Source: Rhodospirillales bacterium (GTDB lineage Bacteria > Pseudomonadota > Gammaproteobacteria > Nevskiales > Nevskiaceae). Taken from it: 39,431 nt of DNA. Below are positions 1 through 8,816 of the stretch, piece by piece (within the stretch, counting starts at the first letter, position 1; each line of letters starts with the position of its first letter). Location: assembly GCA_903970615.1 (NCBI GenBank), contig CAJCJH010000062.1:1-39431 (forward strand). Direction: 5' to 3'. The translations under genes and the position numbers were made by a program. Below the pieces are notes generated by a model. It was not told the DNA's origin. It searched no databases and saw only the letters and a list, made by a program, of their open reading frames with translations.

Positions 1-18
1 AAATGTTAGCGATGCCGC

Positions 19-786
19 TCAGCCGTGCATGGTCAAGCCACCTGAGACACTGATGGTCTGGCCGGTCATGAAAGCCGCATCGTCGCTGGCAAGAAAAGCC
101 ACCAGCCCGGGATAATCGCGCGGCTCGCCGATGCGGCCCAGCGGCACGCCGCGGACCATCGCATCGCGGATCTTCTGGCCTTCTTCGCCGGTGCCGACGA
201 AGGCATCCATCGCCGGTGTGTTGGTAGGGCCGGGTGCGACGCAGTTCAGCGTCACGTTCTTGCGCGACACCTCACGCGCGAGCGCCTTGGCGAACGCGAT
301 CGTCGCGCCCTTGGTGCCGGAATAAACCACTTCGCCGGATGAGCCGACACGGCCGGCATCCGAAGCGATGAAAATCACGCGGCCACCGCCGCGCTGAACC
401 ATGCCTTGCACCACGGCATGCGTCATGTGCAAAGGCCCCATGTAATTGATGCTCACCACTTTCTGCCAGAAATCCGGCGTGGTTTTGAGGAAGGGAATGG
501 GTTTGTCCCAGCCGGCGTTGTTGACCAGCGCCCAGGTTGCGCCGATGCGGCTTTCAATCGCCGCGACGCCCGCTTTCACGTTTTCATAATCGGTGATGTC
601 GCAGACCTGCGAATCAGCGCGGCCGCCTGCGGCCTTGATCAATTCGACCGTCTGCGCCGCAGCCTCGCCGTTGATATCGAGCACGCCAACGATCATTCCT
701 TCTTCGCCGAGGCGGGTGGCGATTGCTCGTCCGATGCCGCTGCCAGCGCCCGTGACGAGGGCCACCCGATCTTTCAAACCGCGCAA
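19..786 (-). CDS. SDR-family dehydrogenase, BadH-like (probable hydroxyacyl-CoA dehydrogenase)
   Basis: Classical short-chain dehydrogenase of 255 residues, expected to oxidise a hydroxyacyl-CoA with NAD. The cofactor motif TGAGSGIG is at residues 12-19, NNAG follows mid-protein, and the catalytic YSGTK (YxxxK) comes after an IASDAGRVGSSGE segment. That segment and the C-terminal TGQTISVSGGLTMHG resemble, from memory, BadH, the 2-hydroxycyclohexanecarboxyl-CoA dehydrogenase of Rhodopseudomonas. The start is taken as TTG at 786 because AAGGAG sits 6 nt upstream and the product then begins MRGLKDRVALVTG; an in-frame ATG at 864 would add 26 unconserved residues and lies upstream of the operator and -10. 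It is divergent from the lipid operon and shares an upstream inverted repeat with the MaoC, dehydrogenase and reductase genes, which suggests a role in the same beta-oxidation-like pathway. Family is certain; substrate is inferred. Confidence 0.88.
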   Translation of the reverse strand: MRGLKDRVALVTGAGSGIGRAIATRLGEEGMIVGVLDINGEAAAQTVELIKAAGGRADSQVCDITDYENVKAGVAAIESRIGATWALVNNAGWDKPIPFLKTTPDFWQKVVSINYMGPLHMTHAVVQGMVQRGGGRVIFIASDAGRVGSSGEVVYSGTKGATIAFAKALAREVSRKNVTLNCVAPGPTNTPAMDAFVGTGEEGQKIRDAMVRGVPLGRIGEPRDYPGLVAFLASDDAAFMTGQTISVSGGLTMHG

Positions 787-841
787 TTCGTTCTCCTTCA
801 AATTTGTTATGGAATCGTGGGCTATACCCAAGGCGTTACGG

Positions 842-847
842 ATTATA
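842..847 (-). promoter_or_regulatory. Perfect -10 hexamer for the SDR gene
   Basis: Read on the minus strand the bases are TATAAT, about 55 nt upstream of the TTG start. The operator-like inverted repeat at 848-861 sits directly upstream, where the -10/-35 spacer would be. No good -35 hexamer is visible; the best 17-nt-spaced candidate reads TGGATT. Binding at the repeat would block polymerase. Confidence 0.55.
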
Positions 848-861
848 GTATGCTCCCATAC
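848..861. promoter_or_regulatory. Operator-like inverted repeat GTATG-CTCC-CATAC (site A)
   Basis: Perfect 5-bp arms with a 4-nt spacer in the divergent region between the SDR gene and the lipid operon. The same architecture recurs at 8768, 10556 and (imperfectly) 14748, each upstream of an acyl-CoA or redox gene. The 5-4-5 layout resembles sites of TetR-family fatty-acid regulators such as PsrA, although the arm sequence differs. It abuts the SDR -10 box, so control of that gene is the simplest reading; control of the lipid operon starting at 984 is possible. Confidence 0.65.
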
Positions 862-983
862 CAAAATCCACAGGGCTGAAAGTCATCAAAGTCGCTGTGG
901 AGTGCAAGCGCAACGGCTCCTGCCACGTCAGCGGGAATCGGGCGCGAAACCCGGTGCCGAGAATGTTGTCGTGGGGGATGAGT

Positions 984-1877
984 ATGAGCGAAGCGGTTGT
1001 GCAAGCAGAGTCGAACGCCGCAACGGCGCGCGTGCTTGGCGATGTTTACGAACAGGGCAGCGGCTCGCCGCTGATCCTGCTGCATGGACTCAGCGGCACC
1101 TGGCAGATCTGGAAGCCGGTGATCGAACATCTTTCGGCGCATCATCAGGTGATCGCGCCGACCTTGCCCGGTCATCACGGCGGTCCGGTTTTAGGTGAAG
1201 GCGTTGAGCCATCCGTCGCGGTGATCGCCGACCTGCTGATCGAAAGCTTTGCCGCACGCGGCATTCACTCGGCGCATGTGGCCGGCAATTCGCTCGGCGG
1301 CTGGCTTTCGCTCGAACTGGCGCGGCGCGGCTTCGCCAAATCGGTGGTGGCGTTCTCGCCAGCCGGCGCTTGGCGAACCGCGGCGGATTACCGCGATGTG
1401 TCGCGGCCATTCGGCATCTTCTTCGTGCTGATGCCGTTCATCCTTTTTTTGACGACATTATTTCTCGGTTTCGCCTGGCTGCGTCACCAGCTCGGTTTGC
1501 AGACGATGGAACATGCCGAGCGCATGCCGGAATCCGATTTTCGTGATTCCTTGTCGGCACTCAGCAACACGCGAATCCTGCCGGCGCTATTGCGCACGAT
1601 GGGACGCGATGGCCCGATCGCCGCGCTCGACGCGGCCGGCATTCCGATCCGAATCGTCTGGGGCGAGCAGGACAAAGTGATTCCGTTCGAACGCTACGGC
1701 CGGCCGATGATCGAGCGCGTGCCGGCAGCCGAGTGCCTGCACATGGCGGGTGTCGGTCATGTGCCGATGTACGACGATCCTGCGCAGGTCGCGCAGCGCA
1801 TTCTCGAAGTCACGCAAGCGGCGGATGCCCGCGCAGATGCAGCGGGCGCGGCCAGTGCGGCCGGAGCGATCGCGTGA
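984..1877 (+). CDS. Alpha/beta hydrolase, first gene of the neutral-lipid operon
   Basis: Protein of 297 residues with an alpha/beta-hydrolase fold. The oxyanion segment ILLHGLSGTWQIW is near the N terminus, the nucleophile elbow reads GNSLGG (GxSxG), a WGEQDKVIP segment carries the likely acid residue, and GVGHVPMYDDP carries the likely catalytic His. A short hydrophobic stretch (FFVLMPFILFLTTLFLG) in the cap region could touch the membrane. The ATG at 984 is preferred over 978 or further upstream because GGGGG at 973-977 lies 6 nt away. Its stop overlaps the GTG start of the acyltransferase (GTGA), so the two are translationally coupled. A lipase, esterase or thioesterase role on acyl lipids fits the context; the exact substrate cannot be read from the sequence. 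Confidence 0.85.
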   Translation: MSEAVVQAESNAATARVLGDVYEQGSGSPLILLHGLSGTWQIWKPVIEHLSAHHQVIAPTLPGHHGGPVLGEGVEPSVAVIADLLIESFAARGIHSAHVAGNSLGGWLSLELARRGFAKSVVAFSPAGAWRTAADYRDVSRPFGIFFVLMPFILFLTTLFLGFAWLRHQLGLQTMEHAERMPESDFRDSLSALSNTRILPALLRTMGRDGPIAALDAAGIPIRIVWGEQDKVIPFERYGRPMIERVPAAECLHMAGVGHVPMYDDPAQVAQRILEVTQAADARADAAGAASAAGAIA

Positions 1878-3706
1878 ACGCGGATGTGCTGGCGGTGCTG
1901 CGCTCGCGCAAGAGCTACGCACGCGAAGTGCTGGCTACGGATCGTTTCCGCAAGCAGCTGGCGCTGCTGGCGAAACGCTTGAAACTAGCGCTGGAACAGG
2001 TCGAGCGCGAGGCGACGATCGGGCTCGAAGAAATCGTCACCGTGCAAAATCCGATGTACACGGCGATGTTCGATTACGGTCTCGGGCCGATGCACACGCG
2101 CGCCTGGACGCTGGAAGTCGATCCGCGCGAATTGCAGCAATTGAGGCGGCTCAACGTCAAAAATCCGCTGGTATTTCTGCCGACGCATCGCTCGTATGCG
2201 GACGCTTTCATCCTGACCAAGGTGCTGCGCGAAAACGGTTTGCCACGCAACCACATTCTCGGCGGCAACAACCTCGGATTTTTCCCGCTCGGTACCATCA
2301 TCCGCCGCTCCGGTGGCGTGCTGGTGCGGCGCAGTTTCAAGGACGATGAAATCTACAAGCTGGTGGTGCGCGAGTACCTCGGATTCCTCGTCGCGCAAGG
2401 CCGCAATCTGGAGTGGTACATGGAAGGCGGCCGTTCGCGTACCGGCAAATTGCGGCCGCCGAAATATGGTTTGTTGCGCTATCTGGTCGACGCGATCGAA
2501 AGCGGCGTGGCGAAAGATATGCTGCTGATGCCGGTGTCGATCACTTACGACCAGTTGCACGAAGTCGGCGTGATGGCGGCCGAAGAAGCCGGCAGTGCCA
2601 AGACGAAGGAAGGTCTGCGCTGGCTGGCCGGTTATGCACGCGGCCAGCAGAAATGGATCGGCACGGCGTTCGTGCATTTCGGCGAAGCGCTGAGCTTGCG
2701 CGAAGCCTTGCAGCGGGCGGATAGCGAAGTCGAAGGCAAGCAGTGGACAGTCGAGAAAATCGCCTTTGAAGTGTTCCAGCGCATCAACCGGGTGACGCCG
2801 GTGACCGCGCCCGCGCTGGTGACGCTGGCCTTGCTCGGCGTGCGCGATCGCGCACTCACCTTGCTGGAAGTAAGCGGGCTGGTGCAGCCGCTGCTGGAAT
2901 TCGCCAGGCAACGCGGTCTGCCGTCGGGCCAGCTCGAATCGCTGAGCGATGATGCCGGCCTGCTACGCACGTTGCATGCGCTGAGCAAATCGGGTGTCGT
3001 GCGCTGCCACGAAAGCGGCGCGGAAGCGGTTTACGGCATCAATCCCGGCCAGCATTCCGTCGCGGCGTTTTATCGCAACAGCGCGATCCACTGGTTCGTC
3101 AATCGCGCTATCGCCGAACTGGCGCTGCTCAGCGTGGATGGCAGTATCGACAGCGATCCAGTGCAGCAAGCCTGGGATCGCGCGTTTGCTTTACGCGATC
3201 TGCTGAAGTTCGATTTCTTCTTCAGCGACCGTCAGACTTTCCGCGAAGAAATCAAGCTCGAAGCGAGCTTGCTCGATCCCGATTTCCGCGAGCATGTGGC
3301 GACACTGAAATCCCGCCGCCAGTTGCTGCGCAAGGCGCCGTTCCTGATCGCGCATCGCGTGCTGCCGGCGTTTCTGGAGGCCTACTTCATCGTCGCCGAT
3401 CGACTGGCGCTGCGGCCGCTGGATCAAGCCATCGACAAAAACGCGCTGGTCGAAGAATGCTTCGGCGTCGGTCGTCAATATCTGCTGCAGCACCGTCTGC
3501 ATAATCCCGAAGCGATCTCGCGCGAGCTGTATCAAAACGCGTTGAAACTGGCCGATAACCGCGGTTTGCTGAAAGTGCAGGAAGGTGCGTCCGGCGATCT
3601 CGCGCAGCGGCGACGGGCATTTGCGGATGAACTCGAAACCGCGGTAAAAAATGTCGCCGCGATCGACGATCTGGAGCAGTCGCGCTTGAAGGCCGACATC
3701 GGATGA
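1874..3706 (+). CDS. PlsB-type glycerol-3-phosphate 1-O-acyltransferase
   Basis: Membrane-associated acyltransferase of 610 residues expected to transfer an acyl group to sn-glycerol-3-phosphate, the first step of phospholipid and triacylglycerol synthesis. The four acyltransferase blocks are visible in order: HRSYAD (H105 and D110, the HX4D catalytic pair), GGVLVRRSF, EWYMEGGRSRTGKL and MPVSITYD. It is shorter than E. coli PlsB (about 800 residues) and closer in size to the compact PlsB-like proteins found beside lipid-storage genes. The GTG at 1874 was chosen because it overlaps the preceding TGA (GTGA) and gives the expected N terminus; the open frame extends further upstream only inside the hydrolase gene. 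Its own stop overlaps the next ATG, so it lies inside a coupled run of lipid genes. Confidence 0.88.
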   Translation: MNADVLAVLRSRKSYAREVLATDRFRKQLALLAKRLKLALEQVEREATIGLEEIVTVQNPMYTAMFDYGLGPMHTRAWTLEVDPRELQQLRRLNVKNPLVFLPTHRSYADAFILTKVLRENGLPRNHILGGNNLGFFPLGTIIRRSGGVLVRRSFKDDEIYKLVVREYLGFLVAQGRNLEWYMEGGRSRTGKLRPPKYGLLRYLVDAIESGVAKDMLLMPVSITYDQLHEVGVMAAEEAGSAKTKEGLRWLAGYARGQQKWIGTAFVHFGEALSLREALQRADSEVEGKQWTVEKIAFEVFQRINRVTPVTAPALVTLALLGVRDRALTLLEVSGLVQPLLEFARQRGLPSGQLESLSDDAGLLRTLHALSKSGVVRCHESGAEAVYGINPGQHSVAAFYRNSAIHWFVNRAIAELALLSVDGSIDSDPVQQAWDRAFALRDLLKFDFFFSDRQTFREEIKLEASLLDPDFREHVATLKSRRQLLRKAPFLIAHRVLPAFLEAYFIVADRLALRPLDQAIDKNALVEECFGVGRQYLLQHRLHNPEAISRELYQNALKLADNRGLLKVQEGASGDLAQRRRAFADELETAVKNVAAIDDLEQSRLKADIG

Positions 3707-5139
3707 GCGCGCTCGACGCCGCAATCGCCGCCATCATGGCCGCACCGAAAGGCCCGAAAATCGGCGCCTTTTTCGATTTCGATGGCACCTTGATCGACGG
3801 CTATTCCGCCGCCGCCTATTTCGCCGATCGTGTGCGCAGTGGCGAGGCGAATTGGCAGGAGATCGTCGAGACTTTACGTCTGCTGGGAAAAGGCGATCTG
3901 AGCGACGCCGAATTCGGCGAAATCATCGGCAAGGGCATCGCCGAATGGGCCGGGAAAACCGAAGCGGAAATGCTGGAACTGTGGCAGCGCTTGTTCAGAA
4001 AAAAAATCGCCAACAACCAATTCCCGGAAGCCTGGCATCTGGTGCGCGCGCATCAGCGCATGGGCCACACCGTTGCGATTGCTTCATCCGCAACGCCTTA
4101 TCAGGCCATGCCGCTCGCGCAGGAATGGGATATCGCGCACCTGATCTGCACGCAGCCGATGATCCGCAACGGCAAGCTCACCGGCGGCATCTTCGGCACG
4201 CCGGCCTGGGGCGAAGGCAAAGCCGCCGCCGTGCGCAGATTCGCCAGTCAGCACGGCATTACGCTGACGCAGAGTTACGGCTACGCCAACGGCAATGAAG
4301 ACCTCGCGTTCCTGAATACGGTAGGCCATGCCATCGCAGTGAATCCAAAGCCGCATCTGGCCGAAGTCGCCTCGGAGAAATCCTGGCCGGTGCTGCGATT
4401 CCAGGCGCGGCGCAATGCACCAGCCGCGGCCGTCGCCCGTACCATCGGGGCTTATGGCGCGATGGCGTTGAGCTTCGCCGCCGGGCTCGGCTACGCCAAG
4501 GCCACCGGCAATACGCGCCGCGCGGTGGACATGATCGCTGCGGTCGGCAGCGAGTGGGGACTCGCAATTGCTGGCATCGAGATCGATTTGACCGGCTCGC
4601 ACAATCTGTTCGTGCGGCGGCCGTGCGTGTTTCTGCTGAATCATCAAAGCAAGCTGGATTTCTTCGTGATGATGAATATCCTGCGCAGCGGCTTTACCGG
4701 CGTCGCCAAAAAGGAAGCCGAAAATACGCCCGGATTCGGCCCGTTCATGCGCATGGCCGATATTGCCTTTATCGATCGCAGCGATGGTCGCAAGGCGCGC
4801 GAAGCCTTGCAGCCAGTGGTCGAAAAACTCAAACGCGGACTGTCGATCTGCATCGCACCGGAAGGCACGCGCTCGTATTCGCCGAGGCTCGGCGCGTTCA
4901 AGAAAGGCCCGTTCCATATTGCGATGCAGGCCGGTGTGCCGCTGGTGCCGGTGGTGATCCGCAACGCCGGCGAGATGATGGCGCGCAATGGTCAAACCTT
5001 TCGGCCGGGCACGGTTCAAGTGGCTGCATTGCCGCCGATCGAGACCACACACTGGACGCTTGTAACGATGGAACAGAATATCGCTGCGGTGCGCCAGCTG
5101 TATCTCGATACGCTGGAACACTGGCCGCAAAAACAGTAA
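3703..5139 (+). CDS. HAD-IB phosphatase / PlsC acyltransferase fusion
   Basis: Two-domain protein of 478 residues. The N-terminal half is a HAD-IB hydrolase: FFDFDGTL (DFDGT at 25-29) supplies the nucleophile motif, with a SerB-like IASSATP and a later GYANGNEDLAFL block. The C-terminal half is a 1-acylglycerol-3-phosphate acyltransferase: NHQSKLDF (H314 and D319), FIDRSDGRKAR, IAPEGTRS and VPLVPVVIRN. Known fusions of this type occur in mycobacteria and some proteobacteria. One polypeptide could therefore acylate lysophosphatidate and remove a phosphate, giving diacylglycerol for the downstream WS/DGAT. That coupling is inference, since the HAD substrate is not established by sequence. The ATG at 3703 overlaps the preceding TGA (ATGA). 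Confidence 0.88.
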   Translation: MSALDAAIAAIMAAPKGPKIGAFFDFDGTLIDGYSAAAYFADRVRSGEANWQEIVETLRLLGKGDLSDAEFGEIIGKGIAEWAGKTEAEMLELWQRLFRKKIANNQFPEAWHLVRAHQRMGHTVAIASSATPYQAMPLAQEWDIAHLICTQPMIRNGKLTGGIFGTPAWGEGKAAAVRRFASQHGITLTQSYGYANGNEDLAFLNTVGHAIAVNPKPHLAEVASEKSWPVLRFQARRNAPAAAVARTIGAYGAMALSFAAGLGYAKATGNTRRAVDMIAAVGSEWGLAIAGIEIDLTGSHNLFVRRPCVFLLNHQSKLDFFVMMNILRSGFTGVAKKEAENTPGFGPFMRMADIAFIDRSDGRKAREALQPVVEKLKRGLSICIAPEGTRSYSPRLGAFKKGPFHIAMQAGVPLVPVVIRNAGEMMARNGQTFRPGTVQVAALPPIETTHWTLVTMEQNIAAVRQLYLDTLEHWPQKQ

Positions 5140-5157
5140 TCGCGCGGCCAGAGAACG

Positions 5158-6165
5158 ATGAACTCGAAAATGCGCGTGGCAGTGCTGGGCGCCGGTTCCT
5201 GGGGCACGACGGTGGCCTCGCTGACCGCTGCGAATGCGCCGACGCTGCTCTGGTCGCGCGATCCGCAAACCACTGATCAGATCAATTGCGAGCATCGCAA
5301 CGACAAGTATCTGGCCGGCATGAGTCTGCATCCCGAGCTGCGTGCGACCACTTCGCTGGAAGAAGCGCTGCGGCATTGTGATGTGCTGGTGATGGGCGTG
5401 CCTTCGCACAGCTTTCGCGAAACGCTGCGCGCCGCTGCCGCGATATTACGGCCGTGGGTGCCGGTTATCAGTCTCGCCAAAGGGCTTGAGCAGGGCAGCA
5501 ACCGGCGCATGACGGAAGTGATTTCGGAAGAGCTGCCCGGTCATCCCGCCGGTTTGCTGGCCGGCCCCAATATCGCCAAGGAAGTGCTGCAAGGCCTCGC
5601 GGCCGCGGCGGTGATTGCGATGACGGACGAGCAGATCGCGCGCTCGCTGCAACCGATTTTCAGCCGAAGCGTGTTTCGCATTTATACCAATACCGATGTC
5701 GTCGGCTGCGAACTCGGCGGCCCTTTGAAGAATGTCATCGCCATTTCGGCGGGTATGGCGGATGGTCTCGGCGTCGGCCAGAACACGCGCTCGCTGGTGA
5801 TCACGCGCGGCCTTGCGGAAATCACGCGGCTCGGTGTTGCGCTTGGCGGCCGTCCCGAAACCTTTTCCGGACTCACCGGCCTCGGCGATCTGCTGACGAC
5901 CTGCATGAGTCCGTTGTCGCGCAACCGGCAGGTCGGCGAACGGCTGGCGCAAGGCGAAACCACGGCAGAAATCGTCGCCTCGATGAAGATGGTCGCCGAA
6001 GGCATCAAGACCAGTTCGGTGGTGATGGAACTGGCGCACCGTCATGCTCTGAGCTTGCCGATTGCGGCCGAAGTTTCGGCCGTGGTGAAAGGCGAACATA
6101 GCGCGGCGCAGGCGTTTCGTGGTCTGCGCAGAATGGCGGCGGGTTCCGAAGGTGAAGCCGCTTGA
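5158..6165 (+). CDS. gpsA: NAD(P)-dependent glycerol-3-phosphate dehydrogenase
   Basis: Cytosolic enzyme of 335 residues that reduces dihydroxyacetone phosphate to sn-glycerol-3-phosphate, the backbone for the acyltransferases encoded just upstream. The Rossmann motif GAGSWG is at residues 11-16. Family blocks [28 protein letters not shown] and [14 protein letters not shown] are intact, and the length is normal for GpsA. It begins 18 nt after the HAD/PlsC stop; the Shine-Dalgarno is weak, and an in-frame ATG at 5170 (MRVAVLGAG) is an alternative start. In many bacteria gpsA sits with unrelated housekeeping genes, so its place here inside a lipid-assembly operon supports dedicated supply of glycerol-3-phosphate. 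Confidence 0.95.
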   Translation: MNSKMRVAVLGAGSWGTTVASLTAANAPTLLWSRDPQTTDQINCEHRNDKYLAGMSLHPELRATTSLEEALRHCDVLVMGVPSHSFRETLRAAAAILRPWVPVISLAKGLEQGSNRRMTEVISEELPGHPAGLLAGPNIAKEVLQGLAAAAVIAMTDEQIARSLQPIFSRSVFRIYTNTDVVGCELGGPLKNVIAISAGMADGLGVGQNTRSLVITRGLAEITRLGVALGGRPETFSGLTGLGDLLTTCMSPLSRNRQVGERLAQGETTAEIVASMKMVAEGIKTSSVVMELAHRHALSLPIAAEVSAVVKGEHSAAQAFRGLRRMAAGSEGEAA

Positions 6166-6263
6166 ATACCGAGCCGCAAATCCAGAATCAACAAAAAATT
6201 TACGAAGTCCACACATCAAAAACGTAAGTATTTGCAATTTCCACAGGAGCGTTTCGTAACCCC

Positions 6264-7754
6264 ATGAGCCATTCCGAATTCACTGCCGAAGTCCTCGAAG
6301 AGTTGCGCAACTGGGGCGGCCCGGCCGAAATGAGTGCCTTTGAAAGTGTGATGTGGCGCGCCGAAATCGAGCCGCGCCTGCGCTCCACGACGACCTCGGT
6401 TTTTTTTCTCGATCAGGAGCCGGATTGGGAGCGTCTCTACAACGGCCATCAATGGCTGGTGCGCGCGGTGCCGCGATTTCGGCAGCATGTGGTCGAGCCG
6501 GCGTTCGGCGTCGGCATGCCGACCTGGGTGATCGATCGCAATTTCAATCTCGACTATCACCTGCGGCATGTACGCTTGCCCGCGCCGGGCAGCGAGCGCC
6601 AGCTACTCGACTTCGCGCAGACGCTGGCGATGCAGCAGTTCGACAAATCACGCCCGCCCTGGGAAGCCACCTTGATCGGCGGACTCGAAGGCGGCCGCGC
6701 CGCTTACGTGCTGAAAATGCACCACGCGGCTTCGGACGGGATGGGCATCATCCAGCTGCTGACGCGTACACTTTCGCGCAGCCGCAAGCCCTCGCTACGG
6801 CCGGTGCCGAAAGCAGACGCGCGTGAGCGCGGCGTGCGCAGCGGTTCGCAACTGGCGCGCGAACGCCTGCTGGATTTGCCGAAAGCGACGGCCGGCAAAA
6901 TGAGCACGCTGCTGGGTTCGATCGGCCGTCTCGCGCAACAGCCGGATTCCGCGCGTAAATTCATTGACTACACCGATTCGGCCAAGCGCATGCTCGGCAT
7001 CAAGCCGGTAGCCGGCTCGCCGCTGTTGAAGCGTCGTAGTCTGTCGTGGCGTTTCGATGCGATCGAAATTCCGCTGGATGATTTCAAGGCGGCTGCGCGC
7101 GTTTGCGAAGGTTCGGTCAACGACGTCTTCCTTGCCGGCTTGATCGGTGGCTTCCGGCGTTATCACGAAATCATGGGGTTGCCGATTGCGCAGATGCCGA
7201 TCGGTTTTCCGATCAGCCTGCGCACCGCGGACGATACTCCCGGGGGTAACAAGTTCGCCGGCTCGCAATACGCCGCACCGGTGAGCGAACTGGACCCGAT
7301 CGCGCGCGTGCGCCATGTGCAGGCCTTCGTGCGAGACACGCGCAACGAGCCCGCGCTCGACATCATGGTGCGGCTGATGCCGCTGGTAGTTCGCATGCCC
7401 ATGTCGGCGGTCACCAAGCTCACGCTCGATTTCACCGGCGCGCAGGACGCGCAGATCAGCAATATTCCGGGCATCAATCATCCGGTGTACATGGCAGGTG
7501 CTGAGGTTACGCACTTCTGGCCGTTCGCACCGGTGCCGGGCTGCGGCATGATGATTACGATGATGTCGCACAACGGCCGCTGCTGCATCGGCATCAACAG
7601 CGACCGCGCCGCCGTGATCGAACCCGAGCTGATGACGAGTTGCCTGCGCGAAGGTTTGCAGGAAATGCTGGCACTGGCCAAACCTGCTGGGGCTGACATT
7701 AAAGTCGCGCCGAAGCGCAGCCGCGCCGCCAAAACCGGGAAGGCATCCACATGA
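6264..7754 (+). CDS. Wax ester synthase / diacylglycerol acyltransferase (WS/DGAT)
   Basis: Protein of 496 residues from the bacterial WS/DGAT family, which makes wax esters or triacylglycerol from acyl-CoA and an alcohol or diacylglycerol. The catalytic HHxxxDG motif is intact (HHAASDG, residues 153-159), preceded by PPWE (131-134) where the family's PLW motif sits. The C-terminal domain carries a VNDVFLAGLIGGFRRY segment and an AQISNIPGIN segment. Length fits the family (about 450-500). A 98-nt AT-richer gap separates it from gpsA, and the nearest good Shine-Dalgarno (AGGAG at 6244-6248) is rather far from the ATG, so this gene may have its own promoter. Its stop overlaps the next start. 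Substrate preference cannot be told from sequence. Confidence 0.93.
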   Translation: MSHSEFTAEVLEELRNWGGPAEMSAFESVMWRAEIEPRLRSTTTSVFFLDQEPDWERLYNGHQWLVRAVPRFRQHVVEPAFGVGMPTWVIDRNFNLDYHLRHVRLPAPGSERQLLDFAQTLAMQQFDKSRPPWEATLIGGLEGGRAAYVLKMHHAASDGMGIIQLLTRTLSRSRKPSLRPVPKADARERGVRSGSQLARERLLDLPKATAGKMSTLLGSIGRLAQQPDSARKFIDYTDSAKRMLGIKPVAGSPLLKRRSLSWRFDAIEIPLDDFKAAARVCEGSVNDVFLAGLIGGFRRYHEIMGLPIAQMPIGFPISLRTADDTPGGNKFAGSQYAAPVSELDPIARVRHVQAFVRDTRNEPALDIMVRLMPLVVRMPMSAVTKLTLDFTGAQDAQISNIPGINHPVYMAGAEVTHFWPFAPVPGCGMMITMMSHNGRCCIGINSDRAAVIEPELMTSCLREGLQEMLALAKPAGADIKVAPKRSRAAKTGKAST

Positions 7755-8662
7755 ATTCGAGCACGAGCGGCGATCGGAATTTGAAATTGCAGCACAGCGA
7801 AGCGAGCCTGTTCGGCGTCGGCGATGTGAAGATTTTCTATCAGCTATGGGCGCCGGAAAATCCGCGCGCGGTGGTCGTCATCGCGCATGGTCTGGGCGAG
7901 CACAGCGGACGTTACGCGCAAGTGGCCGAACAGCTTTGCGCCGGCGGCTGCGCGGTGTACGCGCTGGATCATCGCGGGCACGGCCGCTCCGGTGGCGCGC
8001 CAGCGTATGTGGATCGCTTCGCCAACGCGGTCGCAGATATGGATCAGTTGGTCGATATCGCACGCCGCGAGCAGCGCACGCTAGCGCTGAAGCTGCCGCT
8101 GTTCCTGCTCGGCCACAGCATGGGTGGCGCGCTCAGCCTGAGTTATGCGCTGAAATTCCAGGGCAAGCTCGATGGCCTGATTCTATCCGGCCCGGCCGTA
8201 GCGCTCGATGGTGCGCCGCCGTTACTGGGGCCATTGGCGAAATTCCTCTCGGCGGTGACGCCGAAACTGGGCCTGTTCTCGGTCAAACCCGAACTGGTCA
8301 GCCGCGATCCGGCGGCTGTTGCGGACTATGGTGCGGACCCGCTCAACTGCCACGGCAAAGTGCCTGCGCGAACGCTGGGCGAAATCATCCGGCTGGTGGA
8401 ATGGCTGCCGGATGCCTTATCGACGCTGAGCTTGCCGCTGCTGGTAATGCACGGCAGCGAAGACAAACTCGCCGGCCCTTCGGGCAGCAGGATGATCGTC
8501 GAGCGCGTCAGTTCAACGGATAAAACGCTGAAAATCTATCCCGGCCTGTTCCATGAAATCTTCAATGAATTGCCGCAGGATCGCGCGCAGGTGCTGGCTG
8601 ATCTGTGTGGCTGGGTCGCAGTACACATCGCCAGCTTTTCGGCGCCTGCCAAACGCGCTTGA
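7751..8662 (+). CDS. Monoacylglycerol-lipase-like alpha/beta hydrolase
   Basis: Serine hydrolase of 303 residues in the PldB/monoacylglycerol lipase group. Visible elements are AHGLGEHSGRY (HGxGE oxyanion region), LDHRGHGRSGG, the nucleophile elbow GHSMGG with Ser123, a HGSEDKLAGP segment with the likely catalytic Asp, and GLFHEIFNE with the likely catalytic His. The ATGA overlap with the WS/DGAT gene implies coupled translation, so a lipid-making and a lipid-cleaving enzyme are made together. It could release fatty acid from monoacylglycerol during turnover of storage lipid; lysophospholipase activity is an alternative. The operon ends here, about 50 nt before a strong hairpin. Confidence 0.9.
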   Translation: MNSSTSGDRNLKLQHSEASLFGVGDVKIFYQLWAPENPRAVVVIAHGLGEHSGRYAQVAEQLCAGGCAVYALDHRGHGRSGGAPAYVDRFANAVADMDQLVDIARREQRTLALKLPLFLLGHSMGGALSLSYALKFQGKLDGLILSGPAVALDGAPPLLGPLAKFLSAVTPKLGLFSVKPELVSRDPAAVADYGADPLNCHGKVPARTLGEIIRLVEWLPDALSTLSLPLLVMHGSEDKLAGPSGSRMIVERVSSTDKTLKIYPGLFHEIFNELPQDRAQVLADLCGWVAVHIASFSAPAKRA

Positions 8663-8710
8663 TTGGGGAAAGGTCGAGCAAGGCGAAGCTTGCGGGCGGA
8701 TCGATTCCCA

Positions 8711-8731
8711 GAGCCGGGATCAACCCGGCTC
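8711..8731 (+). terminator. GC-rich hairpin after the lipid operon
   Basis: GAGCCGGG (8711-8718) pairs perfectly with CCCGGCTC (8724-8731) around an ATCAA loop. No T-run follows, so it is not a textbook intrinsic terminator; it could be a weak terminator or an mRNA 3' stabiliser separating the lipid operon from the MaoC unit. Confidence 0.4.
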
Positions 8732-8767
8732 CCGCCTGCGCCCATTGCGATGATCGGCCGCAAAACA

Positions 8768-8781
8768 GTATGCTTACATAC
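8768..8781. promoter_or_regulatory. Operator-like inverted repeat GTATG-CTTA-CATAC (site B)
   Basis: Perfect 5-4-5 inverted repeat ending 35 nt before the MaoC ATG, in the position expected for a promoter-blocking operator. It is followed by TAATTG, comparable to the TATAAT that follows site A in the gene direction. Identical arms occur at 848 and 10556. Confidence 0.65.
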
Positions 8782-8816
8782 TAATTGAAAAATGCGGATA
8801 CGAGGAGTGTGTTGCG

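Noticed and set aside
4084-5409. Open frame of 441 codons on the minus strand over the PlsC half and start of gpsA
   Set aside because: It spans two well-defined plus-strand genes and their junction, has no recognisable domain, and is rich in His, Arg and Gln.
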